64,000 bases of DNA from Mesorhizobium sp. (GTDB taxonomy: Bacteria > Pseudomonadota > Alphaproteobacteria > Rhizobiales > Rhizobiaceae), in NCBI GenBank assembly GCA_004020545.1, contig SAQE01000015.1:34582-98581 (forward strand), written 5' to 3'. A program made the position numbers and the translations under genes. This document shows positions 17,192 to 26,324 of this stretch, in pieces; positions within the stretch are counted from its first letter, which is position 1; each line of letters starts with the position of its first letter. Under the pieces are notes generated by a model that was not told where the DNA came from, did no database searches, and saw only the letters and a list, made by a program, of their open reading frames with translations.

Positions 17192-18175
17192 CTACCTCTT
17201 GCCTTCCGGCCGCCATTCGTGCCGGTACCAGTCGACGAACTTCGCCAGTCCTTCCTCGATCGACACTTTCGGCTTGAAGCCGAAGTCGCGTTCCAGCGCG
17301 CTGGTGTCGGCATAGGTCTTCTCGACGTCGCCGGGCTGCATGGGCAAATCCTCACGGATCGCCTTGACGCCAAGCAGGTTTTCCAGCGTCTCGATGAAGC
17401 GGCCGAGATGCACCGGCTGGCTGTTGCCGATATTGTAGATCCTGTGGCGTTCGCCGCCGGCCGCCGGCGGCTTGTCGAGAACCGCCACCACGCCATCGAC
17501 GACGTCGTCGACATAGGTGAAATCGCGCCACATCTCGCCATGGTTGAAGACGCGGATCGGCTTGCCGGCGAGCATTGCCTCGGTGAAGATCCAGGCGGCC
17601 ATGTCAGGGCGCCCCCACGGACCGTAGACCGTGAAGAAGCGCAAACCGGTCTGCGGCAGGCCGAAGAGATGCGAGTAGGCCGAGCTGATCAGCTCGTCCG
17701 CCTTCTTGGTCGCGGCGTAGATCGACACCGGATTGTCGACGCGGTCGGTTTCCGCGAACGGCACCTTGGTGTTGCCGCCATAGACCGAGCTCGATGAAGC
17801 ATAGACCAGGTGCTTGACGCTGGGCGAGGCGCGGCAGAGCTCCAGCACCTCCAGATGGCCTGCGATGTTGGCGTGGATATAGGCGCGTGGATTTTCCAGC
17901 GAGTAGCGCACGCCCGCCTGCGCCCCGACATGGACGATGCCGCTGATCTGCGTTCCCTCGAGCTTCCCCGCCAGGGCGCCGGGCTCGGCGATGTCGAGCT
18001 GATGGAACGAAAAACCCTTGTACGGGGAAAGCCTGGCGAGCCGCGCAGCTTTCAGCGCAGGATCGTAGTAGGCGTTCATGCTGTCGACGCCGATTACCGC
18101 GTCGCCGCGAGCCAGAAGGCGTTGGCAGACATGGCTGCCGATGAAGCCGGCGGCTCCGGTCACCAGGACGGTCAT
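17192..18175 (-). CDS. NAD-dependent epimerase, UDP-glucuronate 4-epimerase-like
   Basis: This 327-residue short-chain dehydrogenase-type epimerase has the NAD motif TGAAGFIGSHVCQRLL, a substrate loop typical of UDP-glucuronate 4-epimerases (GVDSMNAYYDPALKAARL), the catalytic SSSSVYGGN region and YAATKK (Y-x-x-x-K). It would interconvert UDP-glucuronate and UDP-galacturonate in the cytosol. ATG 18175 follows AAGGTGAAGATCGC, so the longer frame to 18304 is rejected. It lies directly downstream of the GT2 gene on the same strand, in a probable operon flippase-GT2-epimerase. The uronic acid product fits an acidic polysaccharide. Confidence 0.85.
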   Translation of the reverse strand: MTVLVTGAAGFIGSHVCQRLLARGDAVIGVDSMNAYYDPALKAARLARLSPYKGFSFHQLDIAEPGALAGKLEGTQISGIVHVGAQAGVRYSLENPRAYIHANIAGHLEVLELCRASPSVKHLVYASSSSVYGGNTKVPFAETDRVDNPVSIYAATKKADELISSAYSHLFGLPQTGLRFFTVYGPWGRPDMAAWIFTEAMLAGKPIRVFNHGEMWRDFTYVDDVVDGVVAVLDKPPAAGGERHRIYNIGNSQPVHLGRFIETLENLLGVKAIREDLPMQPGDVEKTYADTSALERDFGFKPKVSIEEGLAKFVDWYRHEWRPEGKR

Positions 18176-18209
18176 GCGATCTTCACCTTGGGGCAGGGGG
18201 TGTTCGGCA

Positions 18210-19286
18210 TCATTTCCGGCGCCGGCTTTTCTTGGCGCCCGCCGGCGGGCTCGGCCAATGCCAGCCGTCGCCTTCGCCATGCGCGGGCTGCGGCCGCGCC
18301 ACATAGGCGAGGGAGACGTTCGCCTCGAGATAGACGCGCGAAAGCATTTCGGCGAGCACCCCCGATGTCACCGCCTGCAGCCCGGCGATCACCAGGAAGA
18401 AGCCGGTGAACAGCATCGGACGCGTTCCGATATCTTGTCCGAAAAACACCTTCAGGGCAAATAGATAGGCCAGGATCAGCGAGCCGAGCACGCCGAGCAC
18501 GATGCCGATGCCGCCGAAGAAGTGGCCGGGCCTGGTGCGGTAGCGCATGAAGAAGAACATGAAGACGAGGTCGAGCACCACGCGGAAGGTGCGCGAGATG
18601 CCGTATTTCGACTGGCCGTGGATGCGGGCGTGATGGGTTACCACTTCTTGGGCGATGCGGCGCGGCGTCGTCACCGTCGCCAGCCACGCCGGGATGAAGC
18701 GGTGCATTTCGCCATAAAGCCGGACGCTGCGGATGACGCTGCCGCGAAAAACCTTCAGGCTGCAGCCATAATCCTTCAGCCGCACGCCGGTGACGCGCGC
18801 GATCAGCGAGTTGGCGATGCGCGAAGGCAGCCTGCGCATCCAGAAACCTTCCTGGCGGTTCTTGCGCCAGCCGGCGACGAGGTCGAGATCCTCGATCAGC
18901 AGCCGATAGACCATGCGCGGTATGTCGAACGGGTCGTTCTGCAGGTCGCCGTCGAGCGTCGCGATGACGTCGCCGCGCGCGGCGTCGAGGCCTGCCTGCA
19001 TGGCCGCGGTCTGCTTGAAGTTGCGCACCAGTTCCACGCCATGCACATGCGGACCGTATTCGGCCGCGAGCCTGCGGATTTCGTTCGGCGTGGCATCGGT
19101 GCTGCCGTCGTCCACCAGCACCACCTCCCAAGGCTGGCTGTAGTTCTCCATCGCCTGGTGGATGCGCATGAGCAGCGGCTCGACATTGTCGGCCTCGTTG
19201 TACATCGGAATGACGATGGAAAGCCTGTGCTCGGGCATGACGGCGCCCTCGGGCAGGCCCGAGACAGGAATGGGAAGCACGTTCAT
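18210..19286 (-). CDS. GT2 glycosyltransferase with two C-terminal membrane helices (polyprenol-phosphate sugar type)
   Basis: 358 residues. The N-terminal GT2 core shows LSIVIPMYNEADNVEPLL, VVLVDDGSTDATPNEI, TLDGDLQNDP (the DxD-type motif) and a C-terminal pair of membrane segments (HFFGGIGIVLGVLGSLILAY and MLFTGFFLVIAGLQAVTSG). This is the layout of undecaprenyl-phosphate sugar transferases such as ArnC, GtrB and DPM1-like enzymes, which load one sugar onto the lipid carrier. The start is placed at ATG 19286 because AAGGAA lies 9 bp upstream. ATG 19295 overlaps the previous stop and is the alternative. It sits between a flippase-like gene and the epimerase. Confidence 0.85.
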   Translation of the reverse strand: MNVLPIPVSGLPEGAVMPEHRLSIVIPMYNEADNVEPLLMRIHQAMENYSQPWEVVLVDDGSTDATPNEIRRLAAEYGPHVHGVELVRNFKQTAAMQAGLDAARGDVIATLDGDLQNDPFDIPRMVYRLLIEDLDLVAGWRKNRQEGFWMRRLPSRIANSLIARVTGVRLKDYGCSLKVFRGSVIRSVRLYGEMHRFIPAWLATVTTPRRIAQEVVTHHARIHGQSKYGISRTFRVVLDLVFMFFFMRYRTRPGHFFGGIGIVLGVLGSLILAYLFALKVFFGQDIGTRPMLFTGFFLVIAGLQAVTSGVLAEMLSRVYLEANVSLAYVARPQPAHGEGDGWHWPSPPAGAKKSRRRK

Positions 19287-19291
19287 TGCGG

Positions 19292-20296
19292 TCATTTCCT
19301 TGCGGGTCCCGTGGCCGGGTTCTCCGGCAGCGTCGATTTGGAGGGAAACAGCCAGGCGATCGCGCCGGTGGCGACGGCCGAGCAGAGGATGAAGAGATGC
19401 AGTGCCAGCGCCACCTGCAGGCCGTCCTTCACGGCGATGCCGGAATAGAGCAACGCCGCCGCGGCGCCCGCCTCGTAGGTGCCGAAGCCGGCGACGCCCT
19501 GCACCGGCAGGATGGCCGCGGCCTCGGCTCCGACAGCGCCGGGAAAGGCGGTCTGGAAGGAGGTGCCGAGCAGCATCGCGAGCAGCCATCCCTGCACGGC
19601 AAGCTTCAGCGTCCAATTGGCCACTGTCCACCACCAGCCGTAGCGGGAGCGCCCCGTGGCCTCGGTGAAGATGTCGCGCAATTTGCCGAGCTTCGAGACG
19701 ATGCTGCCGCGATGGGCCCAGTCATGCGGTGCGCGCGCCCAGCGCGGCAGGTACCAGGCGACGGCAATCAGCGCCGCGATGCCTGCTGCCCGGAGCGCCG
19801 GATGGAGGCTCGGCCACACCAGGCAGGCAAGCACGCCGACGACAAAGGCATCCTGCAGCCTGAACCACAAGAGCGAGGCGCTGGCGCGCACGATCGAGAT
19901 GCCGAACACCTGGCGAAGCAGCAGCGGGAAGGCGGTCTCTCCGCCGCGGAACGGCACCACGTTGATCATGGCGTTGTGGATCAGGATGACGCGCAGGCAG
20001 GCGCCGAAGCGGCCGTTCACCTCGTCGCGGAATTCGTCGCAAACGCGCAGCGCACGCAGCACATAGGTGACGAACAGCGCCAGCGTCACCGCCGCGAAGG
20101 TGCCGGGCGTGATGCTGGCAAATGCATCGCCGACCATCTTCCAGCGCGAGTCGCTGGCAAGCCATGCCAGCAGCGCCAGGGTGACGATTATCGATACCGC
20201 TCGCTTCAACCAATTCTCCGATGGCGTCCACCGCCGCGTTACGGCAAAATGCTCCGCTTTTCGAGGATGCTCCGCGCGGTCGGGGGCGGTTTGCAT
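19292..20296 (-). CDS. Flippase-like integral membrane protein (LPG synthase TM/UPF0104 family)
   Basis: About 334 residues with seven or eight hydrophobic helices. Family marks include VLRALRVCDEFRD, the polar IHNAMINVVPFRGGETAFPL loop and VQGVAGFGTYEAGAA, as in the AglD/MprF-N-terminal (lysylphosphatidylglycerol synthase transmembrane) superfamily. Relatives occur beside polyprenol-phosphate-sugar transferases and are proposed to move the lipid-linked sugar across the membrane or help a partner transferase. The start is uncertain: ATG 20296 gives the family length, and ATG 20389 would add an arginine-rich 31 residues. It overlaps or abuts the GT2 gene, which supports joint function. Confidence 0.75.
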   Translation of the reverse strand: MQTAPDRAEHPRKAEHFAVTRRWTPSENWLKRAVSIIVTLALLAWLASDSRWKMVGDAFASITPGTFAAVTLALFVTYVLRALRVCDEFRDEVNGRFGACLRVILIHNAMINVVPFRGGETAFPLLLRQVFGISIVRASASLLWFRLQDAFVVGVLACLVWPSLHPALRAAGIAALIAVAWYLPRWARAPHDWAHRGSIVSKLGKLRDIFTEATGRSRYGWWWTVANWTLKLAVQGWLLAMLLGTSFQTAFPGAVGAEAAAILPVQGVAGFGTYEAGAAAALLYSGIAVKDGLQVALALHLFILCSAVATGAIAWLFPSKSTLPENPATGPARK

Positions 20297-20602
20297 CGCC
20301 GGTTGCCTTGCCGGTTTCCTGTCCGGCGTGCGGCCGCCGAAATTCCGGGCCCTGCCTGGTTTGCGGCCCGTTCTACGTCTCCGCTCCATCAAGGGCGGCT
20401 GATCCTATAGACCAGCGGCTTGCTCAAATCCACAAGCTTGGCGCGGCCGCGGTCACTGTCCGCAAAGCACTCTTGTTGCCTATGCAACGAAAGGTTGACA
20501 CCGTTCCTCGGGCGGCCATTAATAACACTTGGGGGCGGTAACTGCGATGTTGGGGGAAGACCCAGCCTGGGTGGTGACGCCGGAGAGAAAGGCGACACCG
20601 GC

Positions 20603-21178
20603 ATGTTATCGTTCATTGTGCAGACAGCTCGAAAAATATGGCCATCCGAACCAGCCAGGGGCGTAGGTCGCGATCGATCCGCCCGGATGCTAATCCTCGC
20701 CTGCGGGGGGATGGCGCTTTGCGGCGCCGCTCACGCGGCCGGTGCTCAGGAACCCGCGCCGGCTCAAGCAGTCACCACGCCGACCGCGTTCGAGCTGCAG
20801 CTTTTCTATGCGGACCGCACCTGGAATTGGGACGACGGAGCCGCCTATTTCGCGCAAGATAGAAAGATGCGGGCCTTTACGTCCAAGCCCGATTCAACGT
20901 CCGTTGCCGAGGGCACATGGCATCTCAGCAACGACGGCAAGATGTGCATGGATCTTGTCTGGCGGTCGACGGCGTCTGCCGCAACGCCCGTTCGCACCTG
21001 CTTCAGCCATCGCGTCCAGAATGGAACCGTCCAGCAGCGCAGGGATCCGGATGGCCGGTGGTACAGCTTCAAGCACGCTTCGGAAGATCCGGCCGACGAG
21101 CTCAAGAAGATCCAGGCGGGTGACACCCGGGACGCGGACTTCGAGAGGACCCGGAAATTGGTCGATTCCAAAAGCTGA
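20603..21178 (+). CDS. DUF995 family exported protein
   Basis: 191 residues. An arginine-containing N-terminus leads into a hydrophobic signal (MLILACGGMALCGAAHAAGA), suggesting export; translation may also begin at ATG 20687. The mature region has the family pattern LFYADRTWNWDDGAAYF, MCMDLVWRS, TCFSHRVQNGTVQQRR, DGRWYSF and KIQAGD, as in DUF995 proteins of rhizobia that often lie in exopolysaccharide regions. ATG 20603 follows GGAGAGAAAGG. The molecular function is not known. It is divergent from the flippase operon and convergent with galE. Confidence 0.7.
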   Translation: MLSFIVQTARKIWPSEPARGVGRDRSARMLILACGGMALCGAAHAAGAQEPAPAQAVTTPTAFELQLFYADRTWNWDDGAAYFAQDRKMRAFTSKPDSTSVAEGTWHLSNDGKMCMDLVWRSTASAATPVRTCFSHRVQNGTVQQRRDPDGRWYSFKHASEDPADELKKIQAGDTRDADFERTRKLVDSKS

Positions 21179-21186
21179 ACCGCTGA

Positions 21187-21289
21187 AAGCATGTCTCCCG
21201 AAAGTGGGATCCGGTTTCGGGACAAAGACATGCGTAAAATCAAAACCTAAAGCGCGTGGAGCGAATCTGAAAGATCGCGACGCGCCTTA
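21187..21289. repeat. RIME-like palindromic intergenic element (GCATGTC type)
   Basis: The stretch contains two imperfect hairpins. GCATGTCTCCCGAAAGTGGG pairs with TTTCGGGACAAAGACATGC, and AAAGCGCGT pairs with GACGCGCCTT, separated by a short AT-rich linker. A shorter relative lies at 42971-43060. Bipartite palindromic units like this are dispersed through rhizobial genomes, usually at gene ends. Here it lies between the convergent DUF995 and galE genes and may serve as a transcription stop. Confidence 0.8.
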
Positions 21290-21324
21290 GGCGGATCAAA
21301 CCTGGAGGCTCGCTGAGACAGCCC

Positions 21325-22461
21325 TCAACCCAGCTCAGCGAGCCCACGTCCCGACACATTACTCACAGGGACGGCTGCCAGCCTCGCGGGCTGGCGTTTT
21401 TTCGTGGCGCCCCTTCCGCGCGGCGCGCCTTTTGCGCGCGAAACGGCGGCGGACGCATTGAAAATCTCTGGTTTCGCAATCGGCCCGAGCCCGAAGAAGG
21501 GCGCGGCGGTCCTGACGATGGTATCGATGTCGGAGAGTTCGGCCGCGAAGCCCAGCGTCTCGCGCGCCAGGCCGGGGTCGGCGTAAAGCCCGGCCGGATC
21601 GCCCGGCCGGCGCGGCTTGTAGATGACCGGAACCGGCCGTGACGTGATGCGGCCGACAGCTTCGAGGATCTCCTTGATCGAAATGCCCCGGCCGGTGCCG
21701 AGATTGACGGCCAGGCTGGCGCCGCCGGCTTCCAGATGCGTCAATGCCATGAGATGCGCGCGGGCGAGGTCGCTGACATGGATATAGTCGCGCACGCAGG
21801 TGCCGTCCGCAGTCTCGTAGTCGGTACCGAAGATCTCGATCGCCTCGATCATGCCGGACGCCGCCATCAGCACCCTTGGAATGAGATGGGTCTCGGGCGT
21901 GTGCCACTCGCCGAGCTCGCCCTCGGGGTCGGCGCCGCAAGCGTTGAAGTAGCGAAGGATCGCGTATTTCAGCCCGTAGGCAGAGGCATAGTCCTTGATG
22001 ATCTGTTCGCCCATCAGCTTGCTGCGGCCGTAGGGGCTGATCGGGTTCTGCGGCGAGGCCTCGCTGATCGGCAGCGCCTCTGGCACGCCATAGGTCGCGC
22101 AGCTCGAGGAAAAGATCACCTTGTCGATGCCATTGGCCCGCGCCGCATCCAGCACCGCGATCGTGCCGCCGACATTGGTCGCGTAGTAATCCGCCGGCTC
22201 GCTGACCGACTCGCCGACATAGGCAAGGGCAGCAAAATGAATGATCGCCTGCGGCCTGTGGGCTTCGATTGCCCGCTGCAGTGCATTGCGGCCGCGTATG
22301 TCGCCGACGACCAGCGGACCCCAGGCGACGGCCGTCTGGTTGCCACGGCTTAAGTTGTCGTAAACCACCGGCAGGTAGCCCGCGGCCGACAGCAGCTTGC
22401 AAGTATGGCTGCCGATGAAGCCGGCGCCACCCGTCACCAGAACGGGGCGGCGGGTCGTCAT
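21325..22461 (-). CDS. galE: UDP-glucose 4-epimerase
   Basis: 378 residues. The Rossmann motif [16 protein letters not shown], the SSSCATYG segment, [10 protein letters not shown] (Y-x-x-x-K) and [15 protein letters not shown] are diagnostic of GalE, which interconverts UDP-glucose and UDP-galactose. A 40-residue basic tail rich in Arg and Lys follows the usual end. Its ATG (22461) overlaps the stop of the upstream UXS gene (ATGA), so the pair is translationally coupled. It supplies UDP-galactose to the local glycosyltransferases (called exoB in rhizobia), though other genomic copies may exist. Confidence 0.9.
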   Translation of the reverse strand: MTTRRPVLVTGGAGFIGSHTCKLLSAAGYLPVVYDNLSRGNQTAVAWGPLVVGDIRGRNALQRAIEAHRPQAIIHFAALAYVGESVSEPADYYATNVGGTIAVLDAARANGIDKVIFSSSCATYGVPEALPISEASPQNPISPYGRSKLMGEQIIKDYASAYGLKYAILRYFNACGADPEGELGEWHTPETHLIPRVLMAASGMIEAIEIFGTDYETADGTCVRDYIHVSDLARAHLMALTHLEAGGASLAVNLGTGRGISIKEILEAVGRITSRPVPVIYKPRRPGDPAGLYADPGLARETLGFAAELSDIDTIVRTAAPFFGLGPIAKPEIFNASAAVSRAKGAPRGRGATKKRQPARLAAVPVSNVSGRGLAELG

Positions 22462-23519
22462 GCCGTTGCCTCCCTGACGGAAGACGCGTGGACTCTGCGC
22501 GGGACAACAGGCCGGCGGCCGCCCAGCAGGGTTTCGAAATACGCCGTGGTATGGGCGAGGCCTTCGCTCAGGGCGACCTTAGGCTCCCAGCCGAGATGCT
22601 GTCTGGCGAATGAAATGTCGGGCTTGCGCTGCCTGGGGTCGTCGACGGGCAGCGGCCGGTGCACGATGCGCGAGCGCGAATTCGTATAGTCGATGACCAA
22701 CTCGGCCAATTCCATGATGGTGAACTCGACCGGGTTGCCGAGATTGACCGGGTGCAGCGGCGCCACCGGGGCATTCATCAGGCGCAAGAAGCCCTCGACC
22801 AGGTCGTCGACGAAGCAGAAGGAGCGCGTCTGCGTGCCGCTGCCATAGACGGTGATATCGTCGCCACGCAGCGCCTGGACGATGAAGTTCGACACCACGC
22901 GGCCGTCATCGGGCTGCATGCGCGGACCATAGGTGTTGAAGATGCGCGCTACGCGGACATCGATGCCGTATGTCCTCGAATAGTCGAAGAACAGGGTCTC
23001 GGCCGAACGCTTGCCCTCGTCGTAACAGGAGCGCGGGCCGTGCGTGTTGACGTTGCCGAAATAGCTTTCCGGCTGCGGGTGCACCAGCGGATCGCCATAG
23101 ACTTCGGAGGTGGAAGCCTGGAAGATCTTGGCCTTGTGGCGCCTGGCGAGCTCCAAAAGGTTGATCGAGCCGATCACGCTGGTCTTGAACGTATGGATCG
23201 GATCGGCCTGATAGTGCGGCGGAGAAGCGGGGCAGGCGAGGTTGTAGATTTCGTCGACCGCGAAGTCCGCCGGCAGTTGGTCGACGATGTCGTGCTTGAT
23301 GCAGGTGAAGGAGGCATCGCGCGCCATGGCGGCGAGATTGTGTCTCTTGCCGGTGTGGAAATTGTCCAGCGCGATCACCTCATATCCGTCGGATATGAGC
23401 CTTTGACACAAATGAGAACCTAAAAATCCCGCTCCGCCGGCGACCAGCGCGCGACCGCGATCGGCACGCTTCCGTCCCGGCTTGGTGTCTAGCTTAAGAA
23501 CCTTGATGACCCTGCCCAT
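22458..23519 (-). CDS. UDP-glucuronate decarboxylase (UDP-xylose synthase)
   Basis: 353 residues from ATG 23519. The N-terminal [61 protein letters not shown] and [10 protein letters not shown] are the signature of UXS enzymes, which decarboxylate UDP-glucuronate to UDP-xylose through a 4-keto intermediate. Longer frames to 23540 or 23543 are possible; no start has a strong ribosome site. It is the first gene of a two-gene unit with galE. With the epimerase at 17192-18175, UDP-GlcA here could feed both UDP-GalA and UDP-Xyl. Confidence 0.88.
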   Translation of the reverse strand: MGRVIKVLKLDTKPGRKRADRGRALVAGGAGFLGSHLCQRLISDGYEVIALDNFHTGKRHNLAAMARDASFTCIKHDIVDQLPADFAVDEIYNLACPASPPHYQADPIHTFKTSVIGSINLLELARRHKAKIFQASTSEVYGDPLVHPQPESYFGNVNTHGPRSCYDEGKRSAETLFFDYSRTYGIDVRVARIFNTYGPRMQPDDGRVVSNFIVQALRGDDITVYGSGTQTRSFCFVDDLVEGFLRLMNAPVAPLHPVNLGNPVEFTIMELAELVIDYTNSRSRIVHRPLPVDDPRQRKPDISFARQHLGWEPKVALSEGLAHTTAYFETLLGGRRPVVPRRVHASSVREATA

Positions 23520-23639
23520 GGCGCCCACATCCCCGCACATCATCGATCCGGGCCGGGGCAACGGCGTTGCCCGACCAGGCCAAATCACGGCGATCCCTCC
23601 GCATGCGCGGAATCGCCACAACCGATGTGTTTTTTCTGA

Positions 23640-24427
23640 GTTCGCGGGGTCGTTGCCGTACGGCTATTTGCTGCCGCTCAGCGTCCCTTTGCCCCTAAAG
23701 TCGCGATCCACGATTATGGTTGCCACCACCGCGGACTGCTCGCCCAAATTGCACACCCAACACATACAAAGATATACCTGTGCACGGTGTAGTCAACTAA
23801 ATTAGCATTCTGTTTACCTTGCACGTTTGTGATTGGTTAATCATCAGCCGGCCGCCGGGTGGTTGTCCGTAGGCTCGGCGCGGTTCGGCCTTGCCGGTGT
23901 TCGCGTGGTAATGAGCCAAGTGCCCGCAGCGCGGCGAAAGCTTGTCGAATGACAACAGTGAAAACCTCAAGGTGTGCGCCCGGAAGCGCCATCCGTTCTA
24001 GTCTTTCAGGTTCGGAAGTTGCTTTATGTTGCTCTTCGATCTTCCGATTCTCCGAAGAACAGGCCCGTGAAGAGGAGGAGTAGTGGGGCGCGGTTGCTGC
24101 CGAAGCCGGTTCAGTCGCAAATAGGCACGCGCCTTCAGGACAGCGGAATCCAGGCGCCGCGGCGAGGAAGGATGGACGGCGCTCTTGCCGCTCGGGCATT
24201 GCGATGTGATTTCAAGCTCCTCGCAAGGGCGCCACCACTTGGAAGTGCAGAGAAAAGAAATACGATTTCAGCAATACAGGATGATGGCCGGATCTCCGGA
24301 AACGCTCGGTCGGCCCGCTGAGCGGCGGCATCGCGGCCGTCGCAAGACGACTACGACCGCAGGCGTTTCAGCAACGGACGCGGCCTGCGATTTCGCGGGC
24401 CACGTCCTTGCGTTGGTGGCTCCGGCA
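23640..24427. other. Long intergenic stretch without a recognisable gene
   Basis: About 790 bp between the UXS promoter side and the CMD gene. Bases 23740-23850 are AT-rich and probably hold the uxs-galE promoter. Open frames are present in several phases (for example minus 23837-24199 and plus 23974-24321), but their translations are Arg/Ser/Pro-rich and show no family pattern. A decayed gene or small RNA locus cannot be excluded. Confidence 0.5.
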
Positions 24428-24901
24428 TCACTCCCCGCCCATATCCTTCTTGAACTGGGCGAGATCGACCTGCATGCCGTTGAAGATGGTGCTCCAGTGG
24501 CGGGTGAGCGCCGCCATGGCGACGGCCTCCTGGATTTCTTCGCCGGTGGCGCCGGCGCGTTTGGCGTTCTCGGTGTCCGACCAGATGCAGTAGCTGCAGG
24601 GGATTTGTGCCGCGACCGCCAGCGAGATCAGCGCCTTCACCTTCGGCGGCAGCGCCGTCTTGTCGCTGAGCTCGATGGCCTTGACCTCGGCCCAGGCGCC
24701 GGGCAGACCGGCTTTCGGCAACTGCTTCACGAAGCCGGGCACGCTGCCCATCGTCGACTGGATATCCTTGATGGCGGCGTCATAGTCGTCGGCCTGGGCC
24801 GGCGCCGAGGTCAACATGGCCGCGAGCGCGCCGGCGGCGGCGATGAGGCAAGCGGAACGAAGGCGGGAATGCGCATTTGAGACGACGCGAGAGACTGACA
24901 T
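24428..24901 (-). CDS. Exported carboxymuconolactone decarboxylase-like (AhpD-fold) protein
   Basis: 157 residues. The N-terminus is a signal peptide (LRSACLIAAAGALAAMLTSA, ending PAQA), unusual for this mostly cytosolic fold. The core LPPKVKALISLAVAAQIPC, CSYCIWSDTENAKRAGATGEE and EAVAMAALTRHWSTIFNG matches the CMD/AhpD helical family. The C-x-x-C (CSYC) is present, but the usual downstream His is replaced, so classical AhpD chemistry is uncertain. It is divergent from a TetR gene, with two operator-like palindromes between them, and is likely repressed by it. Confidence 0.8.
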   Translation of the reverse strand: MSVSRVVSNAHSRLRSACLIAAAGALAAMLTSAPAQADDYDAAIKDIQSTMGSVPGFVKQLPKAGLPGAWAEVKAIELSDKTALPPKVKALISLAVAAQIPCSYCIWSDTENAKRAGATGEEIQEAVAMAALTRHWSTIFNGMQVDLAQFKKDMGGE

Positions 24902-24926
24902 GGTTTTCTCCTCTGGCTTTTGTTAG

Positions 24927-24970
24927 CCTTACGGTGTAAGGTGTTTGGAAAATGAACCTTACAGTGTAAG
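24927..24970. promoter_or_regulatory. Two copies of a TetR-type operator between divergent genes
   Basis: CTTACGGTGTAAG at 24928-24940 and CTTACAGTGTAAG at 24958-24970 are near-perfect 13-bp palindromes 30 bp apart centre to centre. They lie between the CMD gene (start 24901) and the TetR gene (start 24986). Spacing close to three helical turns fits two dimers on one face. Regulation by the adjacent TetR protein is inferred. Confidence 0.75.
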
Positions 24971-24985
24971 TTGTCAAGTGACGCC

Positions 24986-25681
24986 ATGGACTCATCGATC
25001 AAAAAAAAGCGAACCCGCGGCCGGCTGTCCCGCGAGATGATCGAGGACGCCGCATTCGAGGTGATCGAGAGGGAAGGGCTCTCCGGCTTTTCGATGCGCA
25101 AGCTTGCCGCCGCGCTCGGCTGCGAGGCGATGAGCATCTACCATCACTTCCCTTCGCAGGCGCATCTCTACGAGGCGCTGGTCGACCGGCAGATGAGCCG
25201 GCTCGTGATCCCCGATGACAGCCTGCCCTGGCGCGAGCGGGCCCGTATCGGCATGCAGGAATTCCGCCGCGTCGCGACCGAGCATCCGGCCTTCGCGCCG
25301 TTCATCGTCGTCTACCGCATGAACTCGCCGCCCTGTCTTGCCAAGCTCAACGCCATCATCGGCCTGTTCGAGGACGGCGGCTTCGGACCCGAGCTCAGCG
25401 CCCGCCTGTTCCGCGCCGCCGGCTACTATCTGACGGGCGCCATCCTCGACGAGACCGCCGGCTACGCCAAGGGGCCATCGGCGGTCACCACGGTCAGCGA
25501 CGAAGAATTGGCGCGCGATTACCCAAGTGTCGTGGCGGCCGGCGCCTATTTCGGCACGAGCGGTTTCGACAAGACTTTCGAGCTTGGCCTGGAGATGTTT
25601 CTGGACGAGATGGAGCGGATTCGCGACGCTGCCCGGGGCGAGGCCGCCAAAAGTGGCGATCGCGCCCGGAAAAAATCGTAA
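24986..25681 (+). CDS. TetR family regulator
   Basis: 231 residues from ATG 24986. The N-terminal helix-turn-helix is RLSREMIEDAAFEVIEREGL, then FSMRKLAAALGCEAMSIYHHF, the classic TetR recognition helix ending in Tyr-His-His-Phe. The ligand domain follows, with TetR_C-like helices around YYLTGAILDETAG. It should repress itself and the divergent CMD gene through the palindromes at 24927-24970. The inducer is unknown. The next gene on the same strand follows after 12 bp and may be co-transcribed. Confidence 0.88.
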   Translation: MDSSIKKKRTRGRLSREMIEDAAFEVIEREGLSGFSMRKLAAALGCEAMSIYHHFPSQAHLYEALVDRQMSRLVIPDDSLPWRERARIGMQEFRRVATEHPAFAPFIVVYRMNSPPCLAKLNAIIGLFEDGGFGPELSARLFRAAGYYLTGAILDETAGYAKGPSAVTTVSDEELARDYPSVVAAGAYFGTSGFDKTFELGLEMFLDEMERIRDAARGEAAKSGDRARKKS

Positions 25682-25693
25682 CCAGGGCTTTCA

Positions 25694-26317
25694 ATGCGCT
25701 TCCTATCGGTTCTCGTCCTCATCGCCGGCGCCGCAATCGGCGTCTTCTATCCCTGGGCGATGAGCAATTTCTCCGGCCATGCGATCGGTACTTACAGGGT
25801 CTACGAGGGCGGCCGCTTCCGGTCGGCGACGGTGCGGCTGGCGGCAAGCGATGCGCCCGTGCGGGTGCTGGTCGACCTCACCGCGCGGGCTGAGCGCGTC
25901 GCCTCGCAGCAGCGCACCGTGCTGACGCTGACCGCGGCAAGCGGCGGCCGCACGGCGCTTGCCTCGACATTGTCCTTCAACCACACCGACAATCCGCGCC
26001 AGGTGAGCCCGCAACTGCCCGACAAGATCTTTCGCGACGAGGCCGGCGTGATCGAGACGGTCGCACCGGGCGCCTATGTCTTCACCGTTGGTCCGGGCGA
26101 TGCCGACGGCATCGACATGCGCGCCGTCGATCTGATCCTGCGCGCCGGCACCGGTTCGATCGACGAGAGGGCGCGGCCGGCCGGCTATGGGCTGATGGGC
26201 ATCGGCCTGGCCGGGCTGGTGCTGTCGCTGGTCTTTGGGCGTCGCAACAAGCCGCCGCAGAACCCGAACTCGCAGCCGCCACCACCGCGCTGGGGCCGCG
26301 GCGGTTCGCCGAGATGA
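25694..26317 (+). CDS. Hypothetical membrane-anchored protein
   Basis: 207 residues. An N-terminal hydrophobic segment (VLVLIAGAAIGVFYPWAMSN), a 130-residue soluble region of beta-strand character, and a second hydrophobic segment near residue 170 (YGLMGIGLAGLVLSLVFG) are followed by a cytoplasmic tail rich in Pro, Asn and Gln. The soluble part would face the periplasm. No family is recognised. It sits 7 bp before rlmJ on the same strand. Confidence 0.6.
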   Translation: MRFLSVLVLIAGAAIGVFYPWAMSNFSGHAIGTYRVYEGGRFRSATVRLAASDAPVRVLVDLTARAERVASQQRTVLTLTAASGGRTALASTLSFNHTDNPRQVSPQLPDKIFRDEAGVIETVAPGAYVFTVGPGDADGIDMRAVDLILRAGTGSIDERARPAGYGLMGIGLAGLVLSLVFGRRNKPPQNPNSQPPPPRWGRGGSPR

Positions 26318-26324
26318 GGACGGC

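Noticed and set aside
23837-24199. Minus-strand frame in the long intergenic stretch
   Set aside because: Low-complexity Arg/Ser/Ala composition and no ribosome site; not convincing as a gene.
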